From contig CAMVMX010000008.1 of NCBI GenBank assembly GCA_947168665.1, forward strand, positions 62,001 through 126,000: a stretch of DNA of 64,000 nucleotides. The letters are read 5' to 3'. The number at the start of each line of letters is the position of its first letter. Within the stretch, counting starts at the first letter, position 1. The stretch comes from an uncultured Bacteroidales bacterium (GTDB lineage Bacteria > Bacteroidota > Bacteroidia > Bacteroidales > P3). A model generated the notes under the pieces. It was not told the DNA's origin. It did no database searches and saw only the letters and a program-made list of their open reading frames with translations. Below, in pieces: positions 49,930 through 58,635 of the stretch. A program made the position numbers and the translations under genes.

Positions 49930-52443
49930 ATGCAGTTTGCGTACAATCCAGAGGTTGAGTTGGCGGAACACTACGTTGTGGAGACGGGAGTTTCCATCTT
50001 TCTCACCGGCAAGGCCGGAACGGGGAAGACCACTTTCCTGCACAATATTGTGGAACGGTGTCCCAAACGCAGCGTGGTGGTGGCCCCGACTGGGGTGGCG
50101 GCTGTCAACGCAGGCGGGGTGACTATCCACAGTTTTTTCCAGCTCCCGTTCTGTCCGTATCTGCCCGATGTGCCCGAGCTGGTGACGGAATATCAGCTGC
50201 CGGCCAGCCAGAAGAGTCTGCGGAAGTCGAAGGTGGACATTATCCGCACGCTTGATTTGCTGATTATCGATGAGATTAGCATGGTGCGGGCAGACCTGCT
50301 TGATGCCGTCGACGCTGTGCTACGGCGCTACCGCCGCAGCGGACGCCCGTTTGGGGGTGTGCAGCTGCTGATGATTGGCGATGTGCAGCAGTTGGCTCCC
50401 GTGGTGACGGACGAGGAACGCCCGTATATGGAAAGGGTCTACCCGTCGCCGTTCTTTTTCCACAGCAAGGCCTTGCAGAAGCTCCAGTATGTGACTATCC
50501 AGCTCAAGACTATCTACCGCCAGCAGGATCCGCACTTTGTGGAACTGCTGAACAATATCCGCGACAACCGTTTCGACAGCCGGACGCTGCAGGCCCTCAA
50601 TGCCCGTGTGCAGGCCAGTCCAGCTCCCGGTCGGGGGCAGGAACCCATCTTGTTGACCACTCACAACTATCAGGCCAACGAGGTGAACCGCCGCCACATG
50701 GAGGCTTTGGCCACGAAGAGTTTTATTTTCGACGCCCAGGTGGAGGGCAACTTTCCTGAGCAGTCGGCCCCCACAGAGAGGCATTTGGAGCTGAAGCCGG
50801 GCGCGCAGGTGATGTTTGTGAAGAACGACAGCATGGGTCACCGCTATTACAACGGTATGCTGGGCATGGTGGAAGAGGTGATGGACGACGGCGGCGAGGC
50901 CGAGGGTCTGGACAGGGTGGTTGTGGTGGAGGCCGAGAACGGCGAGCGCATATTTGTCACACCCGAAAGGTGGGAGAACATCCGCTATGAGATTGACAGC
51001 AGCGACAACAAAATCAAGCAGACCGTCGACGGCACCTTCACCCAGTATCCGCTTAGAACGGCTTGGGCCATCACCGTGCACAAAGCGCAGGGATTGACTT
51101 TCGACAGGGTGCAGGTGGATGTGTCAGGGGCTTTTACTTACGGGCAGGTGTATGTGGCGCTGAGCCGCTGCCGCAGTTTGGAGGGGCTGACGCTGCTTGC
51201 CCCGATTACCTTGCAGAACTCGTTTGGAAACAGCGACATCGACCAGTTCAACCAAAGCATGACCCCGCCGCAACAGGCTGCGCAGATGCTCGACAGCTAC
51301 CGCTCGCAGTATTATTATGACATGCTTTTCGAGCTGTTTGACTTTGGCGGGGTGCAGCACTCGGTCGAGGGGTTGAGACGGCTGTTCCAGGATCATTTGC
51401 TCCGGCTTTATCCACAAGAGGCCGCCAGCCTTTCGGAGTTGTGCGGCAAGGAGGTGGGCGACCTTGTGTCGGTGGCAGAACGGTTCCGTCGGCAGCTGGC
51501 CGCAATAGGCGCTCAGCCCGACAGCAAGGCTTTGTTGGCGGAGCGCATAGGGAAGGCGGCTGTCTATTTCGGGCAGGTGCTGCGGACGATTGACGAGCGG
51601 GTGAGGCCTGTGTTGGACGTGGAAATCGACAACCGGGAGACTGCCAAGCGCATGAAGGATGTATCGGAACGCTATGTGACTGCGTGCGGTTTGAAAATCA
51701 GGCTGATGGAAGATGTGGCAGAGAATGGGTTCACCATTGAGGGCTACCAGCAGACAAAGGTGGATTATGCGCTGCAAAAACCTGCCAAGGAACGCAAAAA
51801 GCACTCGCGAGCCGGGTCAGGAAGCCCGGCGGGGGACAGCGTGGAGGATGTCGGCTTGGTGGAAAGGCTTTCCCGTTGGCGCAAGGAGGTGGCAGAAAGG
51901 AATGGCGTGAAGCCCTTCATGATTTTATGGCAACGGACGCTGCTGAGCATTGTGAAGGCCATGCCTCGGAATGTGGCGGAGTTGTCTGCCGTGCAGGGCA
52001 TGGGGCCGGTGAGTATGAAGTTGTATGGGGCAGATATCTTGCAGATAGTGGAGGATTACCGCAAAGACAATCCTACCGCCACCAGTCGGCGCGGAACAGA
52101 GGACCCGCAAGAGCCCAAGTCCAGCCCCAAGCCGCAAAAGCAGCAGAAGCCGACATGGAGGAAGGCAGTGGAGCTGATGGAGGAGGGCAAGACGGTGGAA
52201 GAGGTGGCCAAAGAGCTGGGTCGCGCCGTAAGTACGGTGGAGGGCTATGTGTTTAAGGCAGTGGAGGAGGGAGTGTTGGATGCCGAAACGATTATACCGC
52301 CAACGGATTTGAAAGAGTTGGTTGCTTATTTTGTCAAGAATGATTTAGACGCGCCACTGAAGCCTGCGTTTGAATTTTTCGAGGGCCGCTTCAGTTATTG
52401 GCAGCTGCGGGTGGCACGGTATGTGGCCAACAACCTCAATTGA
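49930..52443 (+). CDS. Pif1/RecD-like DNA helicase with HRDC and C-terminal HTH
   Basis: About 837 residues from the ATG at 49930 (MQFAYNPEVELAEHY). Motif I is 'IFLTGKAGTGKTTFLHNIV', motif Ia 'VVVAPTGVAAVNAGGVTIHS', motif II 'LLIIDEISMVRADLLD' and motif III 'VQLLMIGDVQQLAPVV'. 'AWAITVHKAQGLTFDRVQVD' and 'GQVYVALSRCRSLEGL' are motifs V and VI. An HRDC-like domain lies near 655-725 ('MPRNVAELSAVQGMGPVS'). The end carries an HTH like those of some RecQ proteins ('KTVEEVAKELGRAVSTVEGY'). It probably unwinds DNA at replication or repair intermediates. nadE ends 55 bp upstream. Confidence 0.9.
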   Translation: MQFAYNPEVELAEHYVVETGVSIFLTGKAGTGKTTFLHNIVERCPKRSVVVAPTGVAAVNAGGVTIHSFFQLPFCPYLPDVPELVTEYQLPASQKSLRKSKVDIIRTLDLLIIDEISMVRADLLDAVDAVLRRYRRSGRPFGGVQLLMIGDVQQLAPVVTDEERPYMERVYPSPFFFHSKALQKLQYVTIQLKTIYRQQDPHFVELLNNIRDNRFDSRTLQALNARVQASPAPGRGQEPILLTTHNYQANEVNRRHMEALATKSFIFDAQVEGNFPEQSAPTERHLELKPGAQVMFVKNDSMGHRYYNGMLGMVEEVMDDGGEAEGLDRVVVVEAENGERIFVTPERWENIRYEIDSSDNKIKQTVDGTFTQYPLRTAWAITVHKAQGLTFDRVQVDVSGAFTYGQVYVALSRCRSLEGLTLLAPITLQNSFGNSDIDQFNQSMTPPQQAAQMLDSYRSQYYYDMLFELFDFGGVQHSVEGLRRLFQDHLLRLYPQEAASLSELCGKEVGDLVSVAERFRRQLAAIGAQPDSKALLAERIGKAAVYFGQVLRTIDERVRPVLDVEIDNRETAKRMKDVSERYVTACGLKIRLMEDVAENGFTIEGYQQTKVDYALQKPAKERKKHSRAGSGSPAGDSVEDVGLVERLSRWRKEVAERNGVKPFMILWQRTLLSIVKAMPRNVAELSAVQGMGPVSMKLYGADILQIVEDYRKDNPTATSRRGTEDPQEPKSSPKPQKQQKPTWRKAVELMEEGKTVEEVAKELGRAVSTVEGYVFKAVEEGVLDAETIIPPTDLKELVAYFVKNDLDAPLKPAFEFFEGRFSYWQLRVARYVANNLN

Positions 52444-52465
52444 GGCGTGATGCTGCCGGGAACAA

Positions 52466-53224
52466 TTAGAAATTGATGGGTTTGAGCTGTTGTCGCGCCC
52501 GGGAGCGCGACATGAGATTGAAGTGCCACCACTCGCTGTAGAGTGGCTGGAGTCCTTGCTGCTGCATAAGTGAGCGCAACAGCTGGCGGTTGTGGTATTC
52601 CTGTTGGGTGATGCGCCCGTCGGCAAGTAGTTGACTCTCATTGCGGATGTGCGATTCGGGACCGAAGTGGTCGAAGTCGGATCCCATGGGAAGCCAGTGG
52701 CCGAGGGAGTCGACAAGGGTGATGTCGACGGCGGCTCCGTAGTTGTGGAGTCCTGGCCCGTGGAGGGGGTTGGATACGTAGATGTTGAGGGGTGTACCCT
52801 GCACAAGGTGGAACATTTGGCGCTGGATGGAAAGTGGACGTGCGGCATCGAGCACCAGCAGGCTGAGGTGGGGGTGGGAGCGGTGCAGCTGCCGTTGTGC
52901 GGCGGCCAGTTTGTCGGCCAGCTGTGGGAGCATGAAGGCTTTGTGGATGTCGGTGTAGAGTATGTGGTCCGTGAAGTTGCGGGCTGTGGCATAGACCAGG
53001 TGGACTTGGATGGTGGGGTCGACTTCCTGCACGTCGACCAGCCCATGGGCACGGAGGCGAGATTCGGTGGGAGTGTCGGCCAGACGGGGAGGGGGAGGTG
53101 CGAGGCAGGTGTCGGTTGACGGAGTTTCTGCGGGCGTGGTGTGAGGAGACTGACGGCAGGCCCCCAGGGTGGAGAGGAGAAGCCAGATGAGCGGCAGGAG
53201 GAGGCGCGGGATTGGGGAGAGCAT
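52466..53224 (-). CDS. D-alanyl-D-alanine dipeptidase-like lipoprotein (VanX, M15D)
   Basis: 252 residues. The signal peptide 'LLLPLIWLLLSTLGAC' ends in a lipobox, and a Pro-rich linker follows. The M15 fold shows the zinc motif 'GPGLHNYGAAVDITLV' (S/G-x-H-x6-D) and the late Glu/His 'YSEWWHFNLM', plus 'LVLDAARPLSIQRQMF' with the substrate-binding Arg. Such enzymes cleave D-Ala-D-Ala; here, with no van regulators nearby and a lipoprotein signal, recycling of peptidoglycan fragments is likelier than vancomycin resistance. It follows era by 3 bp. Confidence 0.9.
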   Translation of the reverse strand: MLSPIPRLLLPLIWLLLSTLGACRQSPHTTPAETPSTDTCLAPPPPRLADTPTESRLRAHGLVDVQEVDPTIQVHLVYATARNFTDHILYTDIHKAFMLPQLADKLAAAQRQLHRSHPHLSLLVLDAARPLSIQRQMFHLVQGTPLNIYVSNPLHGPGLHNYGAAVDITLVDSLGHWLPMGSDFDHFGPESHIRNESQLLADGRITQQEYHNRQLLRSLMQQQGLQPLYSEWWHFNLMSRSRARQQLKPINF

Positions 53225-53227
53225 GGG

Positions 53228-54106
53228 CTATTCGGTTTCGTAGCCGAACTGCTTGAGGGCGCGGTCGCTGTTGCGCCAGTCTTTCAGTACTTTCACATAG
53301 AGGTTGAGGAAGCACTTCTTGCCAGTGAACTCTTCGATGTCTTTGCGCGACTCGACTCCGACTTTTTTGATGGACAGTCCTTTGTGGCCGATGAGGATGG
53401 CCCGCTGGGATTCGCGCTCGACGTAGATGATGGCGCGGATGCTGTCGACACCGTCTTTCTCTTCATAGCTGTCTACCACGACTTCGCAGCTGTAAGGGAT
53501 TTCTTTCTGGTAGTAGAGGAGGAGCTTTTCGCGTATGATTTCGCTGACGAAGAAGCGCATGGAGCGATCGGTGAGTTCGTCCTTGGGGAAGTAGGGAGGA
53601 TTTTCGGGCAGGAGCTGGAGGATGTGGTCGAAGATGGTGTCGATGTTGAACCGCTCGGTGGCGGAGGCGGGGATGATGGTGGCACGGGGAATCTGGTTGT
53701 GCCAGTAGGCAATCTTGTCGGATACTTGCTGCTGGTTGGAGAGGTCGATTTTGTTGATGACCAGGATGACAGGGATGTCGGAATGGATGATTTTGGTGAG
53801 CAGGTCTTGGCTTTTCAGTGTCTCGCCCACTTCTGTGACGAGGAGGAAGAGGTCGGCGTCTTCGAGTGCGTTGTATACGACCCCCATCATTTGCTGGTGG
53901 AGTTTGTAGTGGGGGTTGACGATGCCGGGGGTGTCGGTGTAGACGATTTGGAAATCGTCGCCGTTGACGATGCCCATGATGCGGTGGCGGGTGGTCTGTG
54001 CCTTGCTGGTGATAATGCTGAGACGCTCGCCGACGAGGGCGTTCATGAGGGTTGATTTGCCCACGTTGGGGTTGCCGATGATGTTGACAAAACCTGCTTT
54101 GTGCAT
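53228..54106 (-). CDS. era: GTPase Era
   Basis: 292 residues, full length. G1 'IIGNPNVGKSTLMNALVGE', switch/G2 'SKAQTTRHRIMGIVNG', G3 'YTDTPGIVNPHYKL' and G4 'VILVINKIDLSNQQ' are intact. The C-terminal KH domain contains 'ILIGHKGLSIKKVGVESRKD', which binds the 3' end of 16S rRNA. Era acts in assembly of the small ribosomal subunit. It sits between the L25 gene upstream and a VanX-like gene 3 bp downstream on the same strand. Confidence 0.98.
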   Translation of the reverse strand: MHKAGFVNIIGNPNVGKSTLMNALVGERLSIITSKAQTTRHRIMGIVNGDDFQIVYTDTPGIVNPHYKLHQQMMGVVYNALEDADLFLLVTEVGETLKSQDLLTKIIHSDIPVILVINKIDLSNQQQVSDKIAYWHNQIPRATIIPASATERFNIDTIFDHILQLLPENPPYFPKDELTDRSMRFFVSEIIREKLLLYYQKEIPYSCEVVVDSYEEKDGVDSIRAIIYVERESQRAILIGHKGLSIKKVGVESRKDIEEFTGKKCFLNLYVKVLKDWRNSDRALKQFGYETE

Positions 54107-54128
54107 TGGCTTATTTCTTAAATACAGA

Positions 54129-54188
54129 GGCTAAAAACTGCAAAGCGTGGGTGCGCAGACAGTGCAACCTGCTTTTTGGTTTTTAGCC
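54129..54188 (-). terminator. Long hairpin between the L25 gene and era
   Basis: Outer arms GGCTAAAAAC (54129-54138) and its complement (54179-54188), with further partial pairing inside (TGCAAAGC with GCTTTTTG). It follows the L25 stop at 54212 and ends about 20 bp before the era start, so it may attenuate read-through. Confidence 0.65.
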
Positions 54189-54211
54189 CCTGTCGGTATA
54201 CGGGTTAGTGA

Positions 54212-54790
54212 TTATTCAGCTTCGGTGGTGTCGGCGTTCATGGCAGCAGCACGGGTGCTGTTGATGACGACGACTTCACTGCTCTTGGGGTTGAGGATGG
54301 TGTAGTTCTCGGTGGCGATGTCCTGCACTTTGCAGCGCTGGGCGATGTCGAGGTTGGTTATGTCAATCAGAATCTCGTTGGGCATGTTGGCGGGAAGAGC
54401 TTTGACATTGAGTCTCTTCTGCTTGTAGACCAGTTTGCCGCCCTTCATGACGCCGGTGGAGGTGCCAGTGGTGTGGACGGGGATGGACATGACGATGGGC
54501 TTCTCATCGCTGAGTTCGTAGAAATCGCAGTGGTAGACGATTTCGGTTACGGGATGGAAGTCGATGTCTTTCAGCATGGCGCGATGCTTGGTGCCGCCCA
54601 GGTCAATCTCGACGAAGCAGGGTTCGGGGTTGAACAGGATGCGCTGGAATTGGGTTTGGGGGACGGAAAAGATGTACTGTTCGCCTTTGCCGTACATCAC
54701 GCAGGGCACTTTGTCCTCGCGACGCAGAGCTTTAGCATCTTTTTTCCCTACGTTCTCGCGGAGAGAACCGCTCATGGATACTATTCTCAT
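54212..54790 (-). CDS. rplY: Ribosomal protein L25 (TL5/CTC type)
   Basis: 192 residues. The N-terminal 5S-rRNA-binding domain reads 'LRENVGKKDAKALRREDKVP' and 'CVMYGKGEQYIFSVPQTQFQ'. The C-terminal beta-domain ('VPVHTTGTSTGVMKGGKLVY'-like, key G-x-S/T-x-G-V-x-x-G-G) is the CTC extension. It binds 5S rRNA in the large subunit. prs lies 67 bp upstream on the same strand, and the prs-L25 pair is common in bacteria. Confidence 0.95.
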   Translation of the reverse strand: MRIVSMSGSLRENVGKKDAKALRREDKVPCVMYGKGEQYIFSVPQTQFQRILFNPEPCFVEIDLGGTKHRAMLKDIDFHPVTEIVYHCDFYELSDEKPIVMSIPVHTTGTSTGVMKGGKLVYKQKRLNVKALPANMPNEILIDITNLDIAQRCKVQDIATENYTILNPKSSEVVVINSTRAAAMNADTTEAE

Positions 54791-54857
54791 GTTTTGTTGT
54801 TGTTTTGTGGCCAGAGAGGCCGGTTAATAATGTTGGTATTAAGTGAATTAAAAATGA

Positions 54858-55838
54858 TTACATGCGACGAATCACACCTTTGTGGTGGATGGTGGTTTCG
54901 TAGAGGTTGTCGAGCGACTCGTAGCAGACCACGCGGCGGATGGCTTCGGCCAGGAGCCAGTCGCAGCTGAGGACACGGATTTTGTCGCTGGGACGCTTGA
55001 GGGGGATGGTGTCGGTGGTGACAAGTTCTTCGAGGGCGGAGGCTTCGACTTTCTCGATGGCGTTGCCGCTGAGGACGGGGTGGGTAATCATGGCACGGAC
55101 GCTCTTGGCTCCGCTTTCCATGATGATGCCGGCGGCTTTGCAAATGGTGGAGCCGGTGTCGATGATGTCGTCAAGGAGGATGACGTGGCGGTCTTTCACG
55201 TCGCCAATGAGGCGCATCTCGCCAATCTCGTTGGGCTTGTTACGGTGTTTGTAGCAGATGACAAAGCTGTTGTTCAGCGTCTTGGCATACATGCCGGCAC
55301 GTTTGCTGCCACCCATGTCGGGGCTGGCGAACATGACATCGTTGATGTCGAATTTCTCACGGATGTAAGGAATGAAGAGGGAGGAACCGTAGAGGTGGTC
55401 GACAGGGATGTTGAAGAAGCCCTGAATTTGGTCTGCATGGAGGTCCATGCAGATGACGCGGTCGACACCAGCGGCCTGGATCATGTCGGCAATGAGTTTG
55501 GAGGCGATGGGCACATGGGGTTTATCCTTGCGGTCCTGACGTGCAAAGCCATAGTAAGGAATGACGGCAACAATCTTCTCGGCCGAGGCACGCTTGGCGG
55601 CGTCAATCATCATCAGCAGCTCGAAGAGGTTGTCGGTAGGAGGTAGTGTGGATTGGATGATGAACACGATACCGCCACGGATAGTTTCCTCGTAGGAGGG
55701 TTGGAATTCGCCGTCGGCATACTGGAAAACGGTGCTGTTTCCGAGGGGAATTCCGTAAATGTTGGCCACCTGATGTGCAAGGTTAGTCGTTGCACGGCCC
55801 GCAAAAATGAATACTTTATCAGTTTTTTTTTCGCCCAT
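54858..55838 (-). CDS. prs: Ribose-phosphate pyrophosphokinase
   Basis: 326 residues from the ATG at 55838 (MGEKKTDKVFIFAGRATTNL). The frame runs on upstream for 95 codons, but that part crosses the promoter and the antisense of tRNA-Leu. 'FIIQSTLPPTDNLFELLMMI' and 'VIPYYGFARQDRKDKPH' form the ATP and flexible loops, and the PRPP loop is 'VILLDDIIDTGSTICKAA'. The enzyme makes PRPP from ribose 5-phosphate and ATP for nucleotide, His, Trp and NAD synthesis. Confidence 0.97.
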   Translation of the reverse strand: MGEKKTDKVFIFAGRATTNLAHQVANIYGIPLGNSTVFQYADGEFQPSYEETIRGGIVFIIQSTLPPTDNLFELLMMIDAAKRASAEKIVAVIPYYGFARQDRKDKPHVPIASKLIADMIQAAGVDRVICMDLHADQIQGFFNIPVDHLYGSSLFIPYIREKFDINDVMFASPDMGGSKRAGMYAKTLNNSFVICYKHRNKPNEIGEMRLIGDVKDRHVILLDDIIDTGSTICKAAGIIMESGAKSVRAMITHPVLSGNAIEKVEASALEELVTTDTIPLKRPSDKIRVLSCDWLLAEAIRRVVCYESLDNLYETTIHHKGVIRRM

Positions 55839-55859
55839 TTTGTGTTGATTTTGAGACTG

Positions 55860-55867
55860 CAAAGATA
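55860..55867 (-). promoter_or_regulatory. -7 box of prs
   Basis: Minus-strand TATCTTTG, 22 bp before the ATG at 55838. Confidence 0.65.
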
Positions 55868-55906
55868 CAACTATTTTCTCGAATAATGGCTTTTTTGAAA
55901 AAAAAA

Positions 55907-55937
55907 TTTGCCATGTCGAAAAAAGTGCGTACTTTTG
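55907..55937 (+). promoter_or_regulatory. Promoter of tRNA-Leu
   Basis: TTTG (55907-55910), 19 nt, TACTTTTG (55930-55937): the best match to the full Bacteroidetes consensus in the window. It lies about 80 bp before the tRNA. Confidence 0.7.
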
Positions 55938-56018
55938 CACCCGGTTTCGAGAGACGGAGATGTTGCGGAAACGGTTGTGATACTTGTTTTTCGTAGTCAT
56001 GGGAAACTGTAGCGAAAT

Positions 56019-56101
56019 GCCCGGGTGGCGGAATGGTAGACGCGGTAGACTCAAAATCTGCTGTCCGCAAGGACGTGTGGGTTCGATACCCACCCCGGGT
56101 A
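56019..56101 (+). tRNA. tRNA-Leu (anticodon CAA)
   Basis: 83 nt. Acceptor stem GCCCGGG pairs with CCCGGGT (one G-U pair), discriminator A at 56101; CCA is not encoded. The anticodon arm is GTAGA-CTCAAAA-TCTGC, giving CAA. A long variable arm (CTGTCCGCAAGGACGTG region) and a T arm TGGGTTCGATACCCA complete a class II tRNA-Leu. It reads UUG codons. Confidence 0.97.
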
Positions 56102-56104
56102 CTG

Positions 56105-56127
56105 AAAGGTGGTTAGATGCCACCTTT
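56105..56127 (+). terminator. Terminator of tRNA-Leu
   Basis: Stem AAAGGTGG/CCACCTTT (56105-56112, 56120-56127) followed by TTTTA, directly after the tRNA. Confidence 0.85.
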
Positions 56128-56197
56128 TTTTATTAATTGCCATTCTTAATTTTGGATTAAGTTATCAACAAGGTTATCTCGAATTCACACAAATATT

Positions 56198-57337
56198 ATG
56201 GAAACAGAAAAGAAAACATCGTTGGTGCGTAATATTCTGTGGGCAGTCTTGCTGGTGATTGCATTGGCTTGCGGAATCAGTAGTGGGCATTGGAAGGCAT
56301 TTGTCTTTCTTGCCATCCTTTTTGCCATTTCAAAGGGATTCCTGCTGATTAGACATTACAAGTTGCGCAAAACGGTCAATCAACTTGAAGACGGACTCAC
56401 AGAAAGAGCATTGCCGAGTTTTGTTCCAGAACCATCTGTGATAGATGCCATGCAGAAGAAAACTGCCGCCATCACGGAAGAAATAAACCGCTTGCACCCT
56501 CCAAAGCAATGCTTGCGGTTTGCCATTGACCACAGCAGAAAGCCGTCCGCCTTCGAAAGCAAACTCGGCGGTATGCCTTACTGGGATAATACCCAGCCTT
56601 ACCCCACCGATGCTAAGGGGAAACCTATGGCACTGGTGATGCAGGTGAATCTTGGCGAGGCTCCGTATATCGACCCTTTGCCAGGGGAGGGCATGTTGCA
56701 ATATTTCATCTCTGCGGACGAAAGCATTATAGCCGAGGGCTATGGCGTGGACATTGACAATCCCATTTCTCAGGCCAACTTCCGCGTGGTGTATCACAAA
56801 GTGATTGACAAAGGCACTGATATCTCTTTACTTGGTCAATACCCACGGATTGAAACGATAGAGGGAAGTCCGGTGATGGGCGAATTCGCCTTGCGGGTTT
56901 GGCAAAGTGAATCCTGCATCCACGAGTCGGACTTCGATTTCGAGGATGCTGCCGCCCAGGCTGTCCGTAACTTGTATGGTGAGGAAATGGTGACCGCGTA
57001 TGTGGCGGACTACGTGAAGAAGATACTTCCCGAAGAACAGCGGGAACAGACAGCCGACGACCTTGCACTGGGTGACAATCCAATGTTTCAGGCAGTTTCC
57101 AAAGAGAATTTCCAAATGCTCGGTTATCCTGCCTTTGAGCAATATGACGAGGTGGGAAGCCAATTCGATACGCTCTTGCTGCAAATACCCACTACCGATG
57201 CGAAAGACGATACAGACGGCAAAAACCTATATGATACCATCTGGGGCGATTGTGGGTCGGTGCGGCTCTTTATCAACTCTGACAATCTGCACCGCCTTGA
57301 TTTCAGCGAGGTGATGTGTGTGTTCCAATGCTACTAA
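56198..57337 (+). CDS. DUF1963 (YwqG-like) protein with N-terminal membrane helices
   Basis: 379 residues. Two hydrophobic segments (about 12-50, 'ILWAVLLVIALACGISSG' and 'AFVFLAILFAISKGF') precede a soluble domain. 'SKLGGMPYWDNTQPYPTDA' (key G-G-x-P) and 'MALVMQVNLGEAPYIDPLP' are the DUF1963 hallmark, with a C-terminal 'WGDCGSVRLFINSDNLHR' near the end. Function of the family is unknown. Its codon use is less C-ending than its neighbours, which hints at a different history. It is an isolated plus-strand gene after the tRNA. Confidence 0.85.
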   Translation: METEKKTSLVRNILWAVLLVIALACGISSGHWKAFVFLAILFAISKGFLLIRHYKLRKTVNQLEDGLTERALPSFVPEPSVIDAMQKKTAAITEEINRLHPPKQCLRFAIDHSRKPSAFESKLGGMPYWDNTQPYPTDAKGKPMALVMQVNLGEAPYIDPLPGEGMLQYFISADESIIAEGYGVDIDNPISQANFRVVYHKVIDKGTDISLLGQYPRIETIEGSPVMGEFALRVWQSESCIHESDFDFEDAAAQAVRNLYGEEMVTAYVADYVKKILPEEQREQTADDLALGDNPMFQAVSKENFQMLGYPAFEQYDEVGSQFDTLLLQIPTTDAKDDTDGKNLYDTIWGDCGSVRLFINSDNLHRLDFSEVMCVFQCY

Positions 57338-57562
57338 AAAAGCATCAACACCTTGATGTAATGCTGCAATCCGCTCAAATGTTTTTGAAATCGTCTGTCG
57401 CGGGTTGCGAAAGTGGGTCTTGAGAATAAAACAAGGTTTTGAAGGGTCGCAAAAAAGAGTGTTTTTGTTATTAGGATATTCGGACTTTTGGGTCTGAGAA
57501 TTACAAATTTGTTCTTCCCATTGCGTTTGGTATAAAGAAAGCCAGCCGCAGACAATAAAAGA

Positions 57563-57592
57563 GCCGCCTCCTTCTTGGATGGGGGAGGCGGC
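57563..57592 (-). terminator. Rho-independent terminator of the 57618 gene
   Basis: Stem GCCGCCTCC/GGAGGCGGC (57563-57571, 57584-57592), then TCTTTTATTG on the minus strand, 25 bp past the stop. Confidence 0.88.
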
Positions 57593-57617
57593 GGTAATGT
57601 GCTTGCGGGTAGCGGCA

Positions 57618-58499
57618 TTAGTAGTATTTGATGTCGCGCTCGACTATGTATACGGGGATTTTCTTGTCGTTCTCAAGTTGATACTCGTAGCGGGTCACCC
57701 AGTTGCCTTCCTCGTCATAGCGGTATTCGTAGAGGGTGATGGTGAGTTCGGGTTCGTTGGGGTCTTCGTAGTAGTCGAAAAGGGTTGAGCTGATGGGTTC
57801 GTTGTTCTCGTCATACTCATAGCGAATCTCCTGCACTTTCTGACCCTGGGGGTTGAAGACGACAGTCTTGTATATGTTGTCGTTCTCGCCGTAGATGTAT
57901 ATTTCGCGGCGGAAAAGGTTGCCCTGCTGGTCGTTGTAGCTGAGCTGGCTGAGACGGCCTTTGGAGTCGTATTTGTAGAGAACGCGGCTTTCGATTTGCC
58001 GTTCCTCGTCTTCGATGTATACTTCGGTCAGGATGAGGTCGGCGTCGTAGAGGTAGTACGTGCGGCCGATAACATTCTCGTCGGGGTCGAGGATGTGTTC
58101 GAGGGTGACGAGGCCGAAGTCATCGTGTTTGTATTTGGTGCGGAAAATCATGTCTTCCTCGTTGGAGAGGTAGGACTGGCTTCGGCGTTGTCCCTTTTGG
58201 TTGTATACCGTTTTGAGTCTTTCGAGGATGCTGCCGCGGGTGGCCGCGTTGGCGCGGTTGTCGGCTTCGTACATGACGGAGAGTACGTTCTTCACCTCGC
58301 CGTGGAGACCGTCGCGCTGGCAGTCAGTGAGCTGTTGGGGCATGCGCTGGTCGTTTTTCTGCGGGGCGTTGGGTCTGCGCTGCACAGCCTGATTGGGGCG
58401 GTCGTTTATTCGACCGCGTATGTTGTCGGTGTTTTGTGCCGCCAAACAGCCTGCAAATCCCAAGAAAAGAGTGAAGGCCAGAATTTGCTTGTTCTTCAT
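57618..58499 (-). CDS. Secreted protein with YD/RHS-like repeats
   Basis: 293 residues. The signal peptide is 'ILAFTLFLGFAGCLAAQ'. A polar segment rich in Asn, Arg and Gln (about 25-60) precedes 'GLHGEVKNVLSVMYEAD', then five or six repeats with a core like 'VLYKYDSKGRLSQLSYND', 'EIRYEYDENNEPISSTLF' and 'YEYRYDEEGNWVTRYEYQ'. These resemble the short YD repeats of RHS-related and MORN-like Bacteroidetes proteins. There is no toxin domain or T9SS tail, so it probably stays in the periplasm. Function unknown. Confidence 0.75.
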   Translation of the reverse strand: MKNKQILAFTLFLGFAGCLAAQNTDNIRGRINDRPNQAVQRRPNAPQKNDQRMPQQLTDCQRDGLHGEVKNVLSVMYEADNRANAATRGSILERLKTVYNQKGQRRSQSYLSNEEDMIFRTKYKHDDFGLVTLEHILDPDENVIGRTYYLYDADLILTEVYIEDEERQIESRVLYKYDSKGRLSQLSYNDQQGNLFRREIYIYGENDNIYKTVVFNPQGQKVQEIRYEYDENNEPISSTLFDYYEDPNEPELTITLYEYRYDEEGNWVTRYEYQLENDKKIPVYIVERDIKYY

Positions 58500-58563
58500 A
58501 ATATGTTTTATACTAATGTGTTGTACGTGCTTTTCGATGTATTTTTATGTCCTTTTGCGGGTT

Positions 58564-58571
58564 CAAAGTTA
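58564..58571 (-). promoter_or_regulatory. -7 box of the 57618 gene
   Basis: Minus-strand TAACTTTG, 65 bp before the ATG at 58499. Confidence 0.5.
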
Positions 58572-58601
58572 CGAAAAATAACGGGATTGGAAAAAAATTA
58601 G

Positions 58602-58609
58602 TATCTTTG
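58602..58609 (+). promoter_or_regulatory. -7 box of the SSS symporter operon
   Basis: TATCTTTG followed by C, 26 bp before the ATG at 58636. Confidence 0.65.
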
Positions 58610-58635
58610 CATTGCAATTTTTTTTGTGAAAAGGT

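Noticed and set aside
52466-53224. Vancomycin resistance locus (VanX-like protein)
   Set aside because: No vanH, vanA-type ligase or vanRS genes are present, and the protein is a lipoprotein next to era, so resistance is not supported.
55839-56123. A 95-codon N-terminal extension of prs (reading ...[10 protein letters not shown]...)
   Set aside because: It is the antisense of tRNA-Leu plus promoter sequence. Prs proteins start at MGEKK..., and a -7 box lies inside the extension.
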